Below, in pieces: positions 11,260-29,263 of a stretch of DNA of 64,000 bases. The notes under the pieces were generated by a model. It ran no database searches. It was not told the origin of the DNA and worked only from the letters and a program-made list of their open reading frames with translations. Position numbers and translations under genes: made by a program. Source of the stretch: Spongospora subterranea (lineage: Eukaryota > Endomyxa > Phytomyxea > Plasmodiophorida > Plasmodiophoridae); contig OUQQ01000017.1 of NCBI GenBank assembly GCA_900404475.1, forward strand, positions 17,052 to 81,051. The letters are read 5' to 3'. Position 1 is the stretch's first letter. Every line of letters starts with the position of its first letter.

Positions 11260-14144
11260 TTAAAGAATACGGATCCGCGCCCCGTAAGAACTGCTTACAA
11301 TTAATACGCCATCTATGGTGCTTGTAGAACGCCAAGTTCGAAGTCGTTCTACAAGAGCCAGAATCATGCGAATATGCAGCAGAACAACACGCGCAGTACG
11401 ATGCAGTAGTAATGCGCGTAGCAGATTATCCAGAAACGTGTTGTGAGAATCAACCAGACATTCTAAATTTTCATAGGAATTACCGAGATTTTCTGTGTGA
11501 CAGAGATTCTGCAGAAAACCTGACGGAGATGATGTCAAAATTTTGACTACCTAATGAACAGAACAATAGATCTACTGACCTGATTTCAAATGCTTTGACA
11601 TGCGATTACGGATATAGTTATGAAGGTTATTGACGAAGTGCGACATTTTCCATTTTACGTGCAAAAACCGGCGCTCAAGTTCTGCATCAAATTCCTTGGC
11701 AGGCACAATCGCTGAACGCATCAGCGATTCCAGCGAGGATTTCGCGCAAAGGATTTCAATCAGAAAGGAAAACACTGAGTTGTAATGGGCCAAATGCTGC
11801 GCCGTAATCGCCAAGGAGCAAGGGTGTGGGACCTAAGCGAACCGTTTACCTAAAAGATTGAGTTCAGATGAGTGCAGTGATCACCTCAATTTCGATGTAG
11901 GGCAAGAAACTGTCAGTAAACGCGACCTTGACCAGAAATTCTTCCCTATCGTCATGGCAGGCATCCAATAACAATTGGGTTAGGCCTCCTTCATCAATTT
12001 CACCTTTAGTCCGTTGCAACGACAACTCTGAAACAAAATCAACATATCGATGTCCAGATTGCATGAAGAAGATGTCTCGGATTGTTGATAACCAGCCGCA
12101 CCTAAGTTTTGATGAGAGTTTGATTCAGATGAAAATGCAGCAATTTACAGGTCATATTTATCACGGAGCATGAGGATAACAGCAGTATCGATGGAGGCGA
12201 CACGGTGCATGATGGGAGATATGATCGAATCCGAGATAACCTTGCAGAAGGGGTAGGTAGGAAAATCTACAGGGAGCCCGACTTAGATGAAAATTACAGC
12301 CGTTATTGAGGATACCATTATTGAAAGACGCTTGAATGCGTTCAAGGAAAGTGTCAGCAAGACTAGGAAGCGATACAACGCATTGCATATTCTAAAAAAA
12401 CGTGACCAGACGAAACGCAGCCACACTGATCAGTTACGTTTGCAGCTTGGATCAGGATGACCATATCGCATGAGCGCTGAATAGAGTTAGCACTCTCGTG
12501 GAATAGCAAAGGAACGCATTCGACGTCTCTCAAAATAACCTTATTCACTCCGGGAACAGACCTGTAGAAGAAATTAGCATAGCGGACGGCGGAACGCGAA
12601 ACGGGATACTCGAGAAAGATGTCTGTTCGACACGTTTCTTGGATGACTCCAGTAAGCATTACGTCCTGAATTCCTTGCATGTATGGCGCTAAGGTTGCGA
12701 TAAAAACCGGTAGCAGCACCTGGCGACGTCTGACGTCACACGTGGCAACGGCCATACTCAACGCAGAAGCCAGACTATTTATCAATAGGGCAGTGACAGC
12801 AGCGGCTACCATAAACCAAAATGAAATTCTGATTCGCTCTATTCAGCAACTTTACCTGAATCTTGGCGTTTATAACGCTCAGTAACCGGCGAAAGAATCG
12901 GGGCAAACATTTTGACATCAGCGAACACATTCTCGATTAATGAGCAAACCTCCAAAAGTGTTACTGAGAGATGTCGAAATTCAGAATTTGCAGTACAAGT
13001 TGGGGGCTACTCGAATTACTTTTGGGGTTCGAGGTAACGGACTCCATTAATGATAATCTGAGTCGTGATTGCTCAGTATGCAGAAGAGCAGCCGATGCCT
13101 GTAAACATGGCTGGTATTGACAGGACACGAACACCGAGATAAAATCGTCGATGACGGAAAGACAATCGGCAATCAAGGTAGGACGCTTGAATACCACCAA
13201 TAAAAGCGATGCAGAGAAGTTAGGCAGCGACCAATTGATTACAGGTTCCCACTGTGATGGCGATTTGATTATTATATCTCAAATAACATTATGAATTTTA
13301 CTTTCTCCTCAACTCGCTTGAACAAGGGCGATTCAACACCTCCCAGCATAAGAACTGAAAACAATGTCATCGAAGAACGTGTTGCATTTATATAAAATAC
13401 CGCAATAGTATACGACATCCCAATCAGACGCTTCGGGAGATGGGCAAAGCGCTTCACCACTGTAAAAACTGTTAGGAAGAACAGCCGTATAGCGACAGAC
13501 GACATACCATGGCAAAACTTGAACAACGGTTGACACTTTTTCTTGATATATTGATTCCATACACTGGGAGAATAAGCTCGGAGCAAATGGTGGTGGGAGC
13601 GGCGATACTGGCTCCACGTCTTCTATTAACGCATGGGAGAATTTCGCCTTCAACTTTTCGGATAAGTTCATTTTAGTTGGAATCACAATATCTTCAGAGG
13701 AGTCATAGCACGAAGACGATTCGGTTTCGTAGTCCTCTTCGGTTGAAGAAAGTATTGGGAGAAACACCTCGTCAACAGATTCCGGTTTACTACTGCAGCA
13801 ATTATAAAACGGAGATCACAGCTTAGAATAGATACCTTTCGGGATGTTGAAGGCAAGGCAACGGCAGGTACTTTGTGGAATTGGGAGACACCGATAAACA
13901 GCAAAGAAGCCAAAGAATATCGTATTTGTGACTCTAGATCTGAATAAGACTAAAAGCAAAGCTGAGCGTAATGTCTTACATGAACATTGGTCTGAGTATA
14001 CTTATCAACGCGCTTCCGAAGATCTTCAGCTAACTGAGGATCTCCGCATATCGTGAATTTTTCCACCAATCTGATAAGGATTAAATCAATAAAATCACAA
14101 ACCTGCAGCAGTGGATAGCACCCTCTGACTACGCCGAAAACCAC
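11260..14144 (-). CDS. Gamma-tubulin complex protein (GCP4-6 type, closest in feel to GCP6)
   Basis: A structural subunit of the gamma-tubulin complex, which nucleates microtubules at the spindle pole or basal body. Exons run from about 14144 down to 11260. The GRIP1-like part appears near 12800-12440 (VLLPVFIATLAPYMQGIQDV, DIFLEYPVSR and VPLLFHESANSI). The connecting helix is near 12080-11900 (RDIFFMQSGHRYVDFVSEL, then GGLTQLLLDACHDD). The gamma-tubulin-binding GRIP2 part is near 11830-11570 (HYNSVFSFLIEI, then RRFLHVKWKMSHFVNNLHNY) and near 11480-11380 (NLECLVDSHNTFLDNLLRAL). These follow the GCP order. YNSVFSFLIEI resembles the GCP6 segment, but subunits 4, 5 and 6 cannot be separated by eye. 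The N-terminal exons (13300-14144) are low-complexity and poorly resolved, and the start is a guess. Confidence 0.75.
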
Positions 14145-14149
14145 ATCGC

Positions 14150-16540
14150 AATCTGTGAAAGGGAAACCGTGACTGTTGAACGTTTTCAGGCAGTATTGCA
14201 GGCGATCATTTATGTTGAAAGTGGCCCCCTAAATCCATATGAATAATATGGAGACACGGTTGGAGGTCTGATTGGACCTCGAACGATTTTATCAACCGTA
14301 GCGTTAAGCCAACCCGAACATCATCTGTCATGTGAAGTTTGTATCACCAGTTTACGATCAATGAAGCCCCAGGAATATTGACAATGAATTCCAAAGAGTA
14401 CAGTAATGGCGAATGTTCAATGCGCTATCTGATGGAGTCCATGTTGATGAGGATCAGCGATGCGTAAAAATCGGATCCGGTCTCCGACGCAACGGAAACA
14501 AACACAGCTGACCTTCGCGCGGACATCACATGGCGCAGCCTGTTTTCCCTGACCAATTCCGACAGTCGAAAGAACAAATGCGTTTAGCAAAGCGTCATGA
14601 CTTCCGTTATCGAGAGAGGGTTGATGTTTTCCGCGAAGACTCAACGTCATTCGCGCAGGACTCGGGCATGGTACTGGTCGTCGTGAAGATCTCATCACTT
14701 GCTCGACAACTGATTTTTTTCTCCAAAGCGCATTTAAATGCCCTCAGTAGCTGTGCTGTGGGTTCGACTGGCAATTTGCTTGTCAGGCAAATTTTCTTGT
14801 GACATGTTGCATGCCGGAGGGTGTTTCAAGTAAGATGTTTGTTGATGTGAGGATCCTTTATTCTGATTCCGAATTCCTAATTTGCGCAATTAAATAATTC
14901 CACCAGAGGAGGCCATTGCACCAAAATTTTCGTTATTTGGAACAGCAGCTGTGCTTGCTCATGCCCATCCGTTGATAGTTGATTTCCAACCCAGACGACA
15001 ATAGAAAGTGATTTTGATGATGGATGTTGGCAATCGGATGCCGGATTTACCTCTGCCAGACTGTGGAGTGATGAGGATGTTGTTTGGAGAAGGACTTTCA
15101 CATCCATCATCAGAGTCTCTTCAAAACATCGGAATGAGCCATCCCTTGTCGCCCGGCAAAGAATCAATCTGATTGTTTTATTAATTTACATTTCCTGTCG
15201 TATTCTCAACATTTTGATGCTTGTCCTGAGGTTGTTCTATTGGGCAAACTTGGTGTTGCTAATACACGTAGTGTTGACTGCTTAAGTACAGACCATCCAA
15301 GGAACAACGACTGTTTGGTTCTGGCATCAAGAAAGGCCGGATGTTTTATGGAGGTGGTTCAGCCGACCACCGCGTTCCACTCCAGAAGTACGAGTTGCAG
15401 CGATGAACCATGAATGTGCGGATTAGCGACTGACGGAGTAAAGCACAAAGAAATCCGAATACAGTATTACACTACGAAGCTTCACATTCAACGTGCTCTT
15501 TGTGAGCTAACAATCGAAATTGTTCATGAAATTCCAATTAATCGAAATTGTTCCTGAAACTTCAATTCTTTACCTGACCTCAACTAAGTTCCTTCTAGCC
15601 AAAACTGGTTTGATTTATTCGAACCTTAAACGCAAAGAGCATCGCAGACCACCGGGACTGCGCATGCTTACGGCGTTTCACATTCGAATCCTGTGGGGCG
15701 CCATGCGGGAATCAAAGTGCTGGTGAAGGCTGAATCAACGGAAACAGATGATACAACGTCCGAGGAGACCTAAAACCCAGCAGGAATCTATGAACGCGCG
15801 CCAGAACTAGCCACGGAACGTGAACGGCCGCCTCCAAATTTGTTGCATCCCAAACCGAGTGTATACAGGCTGCAATAAAAGGCGCCAAACCTGTGATTAC
15901 GAAAAATTACAGTACTTGAAACCCCATGGACTTGTCCCTCAGGCGCAAGCGAGGAGCAGGCAACGGGCTATAGATTTTGTTATAGGCGCAGCCTGCGCAG
16001 TTCTGTGAACCACGGCTTTTTGGTGATCTAAACCTAAATTCGTTCACAACGTCACTCACGACACCCACACAGGAAGACAACATAAGGTGTGGGTGAGACA
16101 CCAGACGTCAAAGATATTGAGTGTTGGGCGCATTGCAACTCTATCGGTGCTCTTTCGAATCTGCACCGGCTCCGCCTAGACAGCCGCGGACGATTCCAGC
16201 CTGTCGCTGGGCTTATACTATCTATAATAATTACATCAACCCTAGCAGCAGCGCGTCACACATCCCGAACTTTGGATGCTGAACCTGCGTCGATCTACAA
16301 GGGCGACGTCCGAAGCGGCTCCATACCTCGACCGCAAGCCCCGTAAATCTGCATCGACCGCGGCCAATATCAATGTTAGTGTGATGGCTTGTCCTCATCA
16401 TGACACGTAACGCACTTCGTCATGTCGTTATGTTACACGCAATAGCGCACCATGAGATGCCATCTGGCAGAAATTTCCCTCTGGTCACATGGCCTCAAAC
16501 GCTTTTCGCTTTTGCAAGTTTTTTGTGAATTTTCAGCACT
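14150..16540. other. Intergenic, no confident gene
   Basis: Short frames only (for example 14417-14698 and 14877-15167 minus, 15520-15726 and 16089-16346 plus). None forms an exon chain or shows a domain that I recognise. The right end should contain the promoter and 5' exon of the CHD gene. Confidence 0.4.
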
Positions 16541-16598
16541 AGTTGTTTTCAATCACGCTAAAGTGATCAATCTGTTTTGATTAACCGACGCTGCTTTA

Positions 16599-22568
<5,970 letters not shown>

Positions 22569-22926
22569 TGCCTTGAACCAATTTTTATTAAAAAAAATCA
22601 AGATTTCTTTGTTATCAGCTCTTTGGCAGCGTCGATATGATGCTGATTGCTGATCAATAGGTTTCTGTTGGGAATAATTTCGACAATTGTTGTTAGATTT
22701 AGTGAATATTGATAGTACCAAGTCCGTAAACACAATGTTGGCAGTGTAGGTCTGTGACGAGATACACTTGTCCTGCATTCCCCAGCCATCGATCCCGTCT
22801 CTTATCCATTGGCGCGCTCTTGGGCCTTGTCAGCGTCCAAGACCAACGTGAGAAAAGGCATCCGTCAAGTAGAGCCTAGAGGGATCGTACAAAGTTAGGG
22901 GTTAGCCCCGCATCACTGTGGTCAGG

Positions 22927-23979
22927 ATGGAAGCCCGTCGGAATGCTGATAAGAATATGAGCGGTGACGCGGTGGCGTTCGCTATCAACCCGAAACACCC
23001 GTTTAAGTCAGTATACAGCATATTTTTGTGCATTGCCTGACCATGGCGAAGGGACTTTCAATACAGAGGGTCCTCTAAAGGAACAGGAATCAAGAAGGAT
23101 CACGCACGAGAAAATCGTGAACTTATTAAGCAGCTGCAGAGAAAGGCCAAAGAGAAAGCGGAGGAAGAAGAAGCTCGGAAATCGCTACCTGTATTTCGCA
23201 TGAAAAGGTTCGCCGAGGCAGGTTCGAAACTGGGCACGATGCTTAAAGAGGGCACTGTGCCTAAAGAAGGCGTGGAAAAAAAACGGGACTTTCTTAGGAA
23301 AGGTTCCGGTTCTTTACGGCGTTCGCATTCCTCTGAAGGAGAAGCAGGGCCGCATAATTCAAATATCTGTCAGGTTGGATATCATGGATTCGGGTACTGA
23401 GTTTCCGTTAATACGTTCATTAATAGATGGGTTCTCTAAAAATAGGAGAAGGCCCGCCTGCCGGCGAGAAACCCAAGAACTTCATCAAACATAATCTCAA
23501 AACTGTTGTCAACGCGCATCCTCCTAAAGTGAATCACGTTGAGCCTACACCAATCACGCAGGAAATGTGGTTCGGAAGAGTTCCACTGTACATTCACAAA
23601 AGGAAAGTAGAACTTGCCCAGAAACAAGAAGAAAAGTAGGGATATTGTGCAACGGTCGTCTATAATTAACTATAATACCTTGTAGACGATTAGACAAAGA
23701 GAAGGAAAAACTTCCTCCAGGGATGACCCTCATGTCGGAAGAGGAGCGCCAGCGGACCGTCGAGTTGCTGTTGCAGAATCAACAGAAACTGATGGGGCAG
23801 CTTGCGAAAATGCCGCTTACTATCGAGACTCCTTCGCTTGTAGAGAAGTAAGAGATTCTTAGACTGTCGATATTGGCTTAGTCAATTCTCTTAGGCATAA
23901 TCAGATAAATGCCAAAATTGAAGAAGTGGAAAGCGCATTGAAACTTTTTAGTCGCAAAAAAGTCTATATAACAGCGTAG
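22927..23979 (+). CDS. ENKUR: Enkurin-domain protein
   Basis: Probably an axonemal or microtubule-associated protein; enkurin-domain proteins belong mostly to flagellated lineages. Five exons join cleanly: 22927-23006, 23067-23373, 23427-23635, 23686-23847 and 23895-23979, giving 280 residues. The N-terminal helix reads IKKDHARENRELIKQLQRKA and is followed by a basic linker. The C-terminal enkurin domain has MWFGRVPLYIHKRKVELAQK, then LPPGMTLMSEEERQRTVELL, LAKMPLTIETPSLVEKHNQI and a final IEEVESALKLFSRKKVYI, matching the family from GxVPxYLxxRK to the I-E-K...VYI end. It could be enkurin or the related ENKD1; I cannot separate them. Intron 1 uses a GTCAGT donor. Confidence 0.85.
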
Positions 23980-24037
23980 CAATGTTGTGATTCATATAAA
24001 TAAAAAAAATACATATTGTTATTACAAATAATGACAG

Positions 24038-25046
24038 TTACGGGACTACAGGAATGACCATGAGTCTTGAAGATTTGAGTTCAGGACCAAAACTGAAATA
24101 CAAGTAAGCCTGCAACATTGCCTGAAAAATTGTCAACGTCATACGTTTTTGAAGAAGGAGCGCTGTTTTGTTGATCTCATAGTCGAGCTTCCTTGCATCA
24201 ATCGCCGCTTTACAGGAAACTACCAAAATCGATCGGTCGACGCTTAACAAAACGATTCTTGAGTTTTGATTATGAAACGACATATGAACTGGCAAGTCGT
24301 GCTGGGCGCTCACTATTTACTGTTAGATTTGATTGAAACGATATGAAGTCTGCCCTCTCACTTATGTCACTGGCGATTCCAAACAAAGCGTCCAGATTTG
24401 CCACAACCTACAAAATGTAAGACGACACTGGAAAATAAGGCAAGAATGTGCAGACGTACCCCAACTTTGTCGACTTCATGTGTTGAATATAATAATGTAT
24501 CTCCTGATATGATTAACGCCGTCTGGATACCATGCACAGACGTCAGCATATCCAGCGCAGGCCTGATCGAACTCCTGATGGCATCGCCGATTTTGTTATT
24601 GAAGCCACTGAAATCTTTGAGGTTCGCACTAATTTGAACAAGCTGGGATGAATATTGCTGTACAAATGCACTCAAGATTTCCAGCGCCAGCAACCTTCCA
24701 AATGCAGGACCCTACAGCATGTGATTTAGCGAATACGCCATGTATAGAAGTATTGGCAAAAAGAAGAAAAAACTGAATGCGACCTGAAAAAAAGTTAAAA
24801 ATCTCTCACGTCTGACTTATCGTAGAATAATGAGCATGAAACTTTGCACTTAGTATCTGACTGGACAGCGACTGCTATGGACTTCAATTCGATCAACGAG
24901 ACGGGAAATCCCGTTCTGATCACCGACGCCTTCAGCATGGCCGTGATAAGGCCGCCGAGAAGGCGTGGCTGCGAAAGGACCGACGTGAAATCCTTGGAGT
25001 AGAGAACGATTCCCGACGACGACACGATGATCAGATTCCGCAGCAT
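24038..25046 (-). CDS. Two-domain longin/roadblock-like protein of unknown function
   Basis: Function unknown. The chain starts at MLRNLIIVSSSGIVLYSKDF (25046), where a beta hairpin and a helix suggest a longin fold. It continues with LLGGLITAMLKASVI and TKCKVSCSLFYDKSD. After an intron come FGRLLALEILSAFVQQYSSQ and IGDAIRSSIRPALDMLTSVH, then GIQTALIISGDTLLYSTHEV, which begins a second alpha/beta module. That module continues as LDALFGIA joined to MSAQHDLPVHMSFHNQ and RIVLLSVDRSILVVSCKAAI, a roadblock/longin-like pattern. Such pairs are common in GTPase-regulating and trafficking complexes, so a role there is possible but is inference. Exon joins are plausible; the C-terminal exon is less certain. 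Confidence 0.55.
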
Positions 25047-25468
25047 CACGCCCACGACCAACTACAGGAAAATAACGACAATATTCGTATTCCAGTCCGA
25101 TTATAAGCGCGCGGCTGTAACCTTTCAGGTACACTGACCCGTATCGTGTTGACAAGGAAAGACAATGTCGCTCCTCTCTCAACAACTTGGCGTCGAAACG
25201 GAGACGCGGAAGGGATCAAGATTGTGTCCATAGGATACAGTGGGGAAGATTCTTTCTCGGCCATCGACTCTTGGGCCCGGCAGTCCGGCCACCCGTCGAC
25301 CCGTTGAAGGCCACGCAGGAGGCGACATCCATCAACCTGCACTTTGAAAGTTTCCAAAAAAACAAACAAACATCATTTCATAGTATTCGCGTTGGGGAGC
25401 TCATCTCTGTGAAGTAATACGCCGAAGGCACCGATTCCTTGAAAACGTGACGTTTTGATCAAACCGAT

Positions 25469-25954
25469 ATGTTGTCGAGAGTTCGTAAGAATTCCTGGTC
25501 GGAATTCACCAATCCTATACAGGAATTTTATAAATTCGCAGGTCGTCATGGCATAAAACATCTGACGATCGATGACAGCAAACGGGAAGTCCACCCCGTT
25601 CAAGGTGTAGTTCTCTTAACTTATCAAGCAATAGTTATGCGAAGACCAAATGCATTTTCCGAGTTGATGCGGAATTGGAGCATTCCTGCTTCAACCAAAA
25701 TCATTCTATATATAGGGCATTCGGCAGTCGAGATGAAGCTGAGTTTTACAAGATTGTCCCTGAAGAAATTCAGTACTCGATGGGATTTCGGTCTGGCTCT
25801 GTCGACCAAAACTACGACGGTGCGCACGCTGCGATCTGGATTCCCTGAATGCTCCAGATATTCAGAGCCTCAACAAGAAGGTATTCTCGCTGTGAACGTT
25901 CATGTTGATCCGGTCCTGAAATCACATTCCCTTTTGACAGTATTGAACTCGTGA
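25469..25954 (+). CDS. Hypothetical protein, spliced, unrecognised
   Basis: Two frames look coding and can be joined. The first contains EFYKFAGRHGIKHLTIDDSK. After a short intron near 25606 the frame reads YAKTKCIFRVDAELEHSC, then RAFGSRDEAEFYKIVPEEI and YSMGFRSGSVDQNYD. The ending may be EPQQE joined to VLNS and a stop near 25954. I do not recognise the family. The gene may begin further left (an open plus frame covers 25187-25417), where it would overlap the upstream region of the minus-strand longin-like gene. Gene status is uncertain. Confidence 0.35.
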   Translation: MLSRVRKNSWSEFTNPIQEFYKFAGRHGIKHLTIDDSKREVHPVQGVVLLTYQAIVMRRPNAFSELMRNWSIPASTKIILYIGHSAVEMKLSFTRLSLKKFSTRWDFGLALSTKTTTVRTLRSGFPECSRYSEPQQEGILAVNVHVDPVLKSHSLLTVLNS

Positions 25955-26325
25955 CGCTTTACCAACCTCGGAACATTCAACCCTTAAATCCCCTATAACC
26001 CTAAAATCTTAAATCTTTCCTTCAGGATTCACCGATCAGTGCAAAGCCACATAACAAGATAAATGTTAGAGCTCTTGCCGTTGCTGGAACACAAACCAAT
26101 TGTTGTTTTCTACTGCAATCGGTTAAACATCAAGTTGCTATATCCTTTAACTTGGCTTCGATTGATGTCAAAATGCTCGAGAGAAAGGATGCAACTCGAA
26201 CCGGGATATTGACACCACTCTTATCGTATTTCGACGGAGCAGTCAAAAGCACCGTAAAGAACTATTCAGATCACGCCGTTAATCAGAACAAGGTCTTGAA
26301 AGCAATTTTACTCTTAGACCAACCA

Positions 26326-26391
26326 GCTTTAGGTTTCCGTTCGTCTCTTTAGTTTGTCTTCAAATTGTTTATCTGTATACTGAATTAGGAT
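26326..26391. repeat. Dispersed direct repeat, copy A
   Basis: About 62 bp (cagctttaggtttccgttcg ... ttgtttatctgtatactg) recurs in the same orientation at about 26800-26860 with roughly 10 differences. The copies are about 470 bp apart in a gene-free stretch. Confidence 0.7.
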
Positions 26392-26797
26392 ATCCTCGAA
26401 TAGAGGATCTAAGTAATCGGTTCAGCATGCTCTGATGAACTGGAGTCTAACCACCTGGGCGTCTTGGATAATCAGACACGGTGCTCACAACTAAGTCTAA
26501 GCAGTCAAGGCGTATCTTTTTAACTTGTTCTAGATTAGCGGCGAGATCAGTCTTGAATTTTCGAAAATCCTCGGGAAAAAGGATCAAGATCAAGTCATCT
26601 TGCAGTTAACCAAGTTTTGTGCTTTGCAATATCGGCATTTGGTGTTTTGCGGGATCTTTGGTTTAGGCGAGCAGGGCGAGCCGTTTTCTGTGCGCCCAAA
26701 ACATGTTATGAAGAACGGTGGTGTTGTTTTAGTATGGATGTGAGAAAGATCTTTCTTGGTTGATTGCAAGATGGCTTGATCTTGATCCCTTTTCAGG

Positions 26798-26860
26798 TCA
26801 GCTTTACGTTTCCGTTCGTTTTTTTTAGTTTGTCCTTAAATTGTTTATCTGAATACTGCA
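26798..26860. repeat. Dispersed direct repeat, copy B
   Basis: Second copy of the element at 26326-26391 (cagctttacgtttccgttcg ... ttgtttatctgaatactg), in the same orientation. It includes a T-run where copy A has mixed pyrimidines. The source is unknown. Confidence 0.7.
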
Positions 26861-27004
26861 ACCCAAGGTCATGTGCAATCGTTGTTCATGTTCATCAACA
26901 AAAACTGAATCCATACCGATTTCCTGAGTTTCGGTCAAATCGAATCAAGATATTATCAACTGATTGTCGTCCGTACCTTGGTTTTGCCATATGGTTGTGC
27001 AGCA

Positions 27005-28409
27005 ATGCGGCATCTGCCATATTGGGCACTATATTGCCTAACCTGTTGCCGATCGTGTCGATCATGTTTGCACCGTCGGCCAGGCCTGATCCGGGCACCG
27101 TCGCCGCCGGTCTCCCCCAGCTGCATCTCGTCGCGAGGCGGTCCGGTTCGCATCACGACCGAGTTGAGCCAGGACGCGACCGGGTTGGTGAACCAATACA
27201 AGATCGTGGCGCCAATCGGGGAAGGCTCAACCGGCACTGTATCATTGGCGAGAAGTATCTCTGATGGTCACGATTATGTACGATCACCTTTGTTGAAATC
27301 CCGAACGTTTCTTGTCTTGACTTTTGATTGGAAACTGTCATTTGATGGGCGGATTTGCTAATGCTGATGGGCAGGCGCTGAAGTTGTTGAGTAAATCTCG
27401 GTTAGCTGGATCGTCGACAATCGGTAAACCCGATGTGTATAAGAGCGTTCGCGAAGTTGCCATTATGCGTCGCCTATCGCCGCATCCCAATATCGTCACC
27501 TTATTTGAGGTTATCGACGACCCATTAAGCGATCAACTTTATCTCGGTTGGCGGTGCGCGTCCCGGTTCATTCCGACAATGTTGAACTGGTTTGTTGACA
27601 GTGTTAGAATACGCCCCGAATGGGACCCTATCATCGCTCGTAGATGTTGCTGGTGCAATGCGCCTTGATGAGCAGCAACTGCATAGCTATATGGTCGACA
27701 TTGTCGATGGATTACACTATCGTTAGTCTGCAAAAATTCAGCGTCCAACACCACTAAACAGAATTTGCAGTTCACTCTCACAACATTGTCCATCGCGATC
27801 TCAAGCCAGGTATAACAGACGATTCCGCCGTTTCCATAAATCGTCCCGCCAATTTTAAGTACGATATTTACAGAAAATCTGTTGATCAGCGATGGGGAAC
27901 ATATCAAGATCTCGGATTTTGGTGTGGCACAACTGCTGCACTCGGCAAAAACATCAGCACCAGAGAAAAGAAGGAGTCGCCGCATCAGCGGGACGCCGGC
28001 GTTCGCTTCGCCGGAACTTGTCACAGATCCGATGGGGAACTGGGATCGCCGCGGGATCGACATCTGGGCATTGGGTATCACGTTGTTCCGCCTGATGCAT
28101 GGAAAGATGCCAGCCAGAGGGAAAAGCATCATAGACAACTACATATCGATCGCGAGTGAGGCGACACCTTCCGAGTGCGGCGCCAACACGGCCATCGCGT
28201 ACTCGTCGGACCTACACGACCTCTTAAAATCTATGCTGGAGCGCGATCCGGAGCGTAGGATTACCATCAACGGAGTGCGCGACCATATCTGGATTGCCGG
28301 AAATCCCATGTTGGAAGGAAGGACGACGCTAACTGAACCCATTACTACCAGTGGTGCTGGCGCATCGGAAGACAACATGTCGTTTCCGTCTGCGTACCCG
28401 GATCTATAA
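27005..28409 (+). CDS. Ser/Thr kinase, CaMKK/SNF1-activating (Sak1/Tos3/Elm1) type
   Basis: By similarity, an upstream kinase that phosphorylates AMPK/SNF1- or CaMK-type kinases. Exons 27005-27277, 27375-27546, 27602-27721, 27771-27809 and 27874-28409 give 379 residues. Glycine-rich loop IGEGSTGTV at 71-79; catalytic lysine K94 in ALKLL; helix-C glutamate E118 in VREVAI; PHPNIVTLFEVIDDP as in CaMKK; HRDLKPEN at 196-203; DFG at 216-218; activation segment with SGTPAFASPEL, matching the CaMKK 'AGTPAFxAPE' signature; then IDIWALGITLFRLMHGKMP. All catalytic residues are present. The N-terminal 60 residues are Cys/Arg/Pro-rich and unusual, and the ATG at 27005 is only the nearest in-frame one. There is no clear calmodulin-binding tail. 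Confidence 0.9.
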
Positions 28410-29263
28410 CGTAACACGTTGCAGAGCCTACGTTTCCCAACTCTGCAAGTCCAACGTGGCGGGTATGAACCCGTAACGATGAAATTCCGTCGGCAATTGT
28501 AACTTCAAATGGGGTGTGTTAGAAATGCGATCACGTTACTGGGTCCCATATAGGTCTAAAATATATATACACGATCTTAGCGTTGTCAGTAATCGTTTAG
28601 AGCAACCCTGGGATGTGAAGATCCACTCCAGCCTCGAGGGCAAACTCAATCACCCATGATTTATATGGGATTCAGCTCTGGCTCTGCAGGTTCTGTTTTA
28701 GGTTGGGGATGGAATGTGGCGGCGTCTCAAATCATAGCTGCACCTCGCGCCAAAGGTCGAAAACTTTGAATATACGAGGGTGCTGGACCCATTTCTGTTA
28801 GCCCCAAGGCTTCGATTTCATTTTGATGGGCGCTCATGTCCCACCAAGTCATGCAACAAAGCGGTCCTTCAACACCGATCCGCAATTTTAAAAACCCGTG
28901 CAAATTTGCCTTGCTGGTTGATAGCCGAAATCAATTCACATAAATCTCTTCGTTTTGGAATACAACGTTTTAGCTCAAGCGTGTGAGGTTCTATCTATTC
29001 CTGCGTCGTTTCTGGAAAAGAGGAGGATTTTTTTTTCGGAAAGACAATCGTGTAGGATTTTGAAACTGGACTCCCAAATCGAGCCGTTGTTGAATGCAAT
29101 GTTTTCAGCCGTAGGAATTACGTTGGGAACGAAGTTCATTCGTCTGAAGTCAAACCTCCGTTTCTTTTGAGCATTGGTACTACTGTAGCTGATCATGAAC
29201 CAGAACAGTTTCTCAGCTGTCGGTTTTTATGAATTTCTATGTTGATTACAATGATTGGAGGCC
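28410..29263. other. Intergenic between two convergent genes
   Basis: No coding signature on either strand. A short AT run (AAAATATATATACACG) lies near 28558. It presumably holds the 3' UTRs of the kinase (plus) and the docking-complex gene (minus). Confidence 0.4.
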
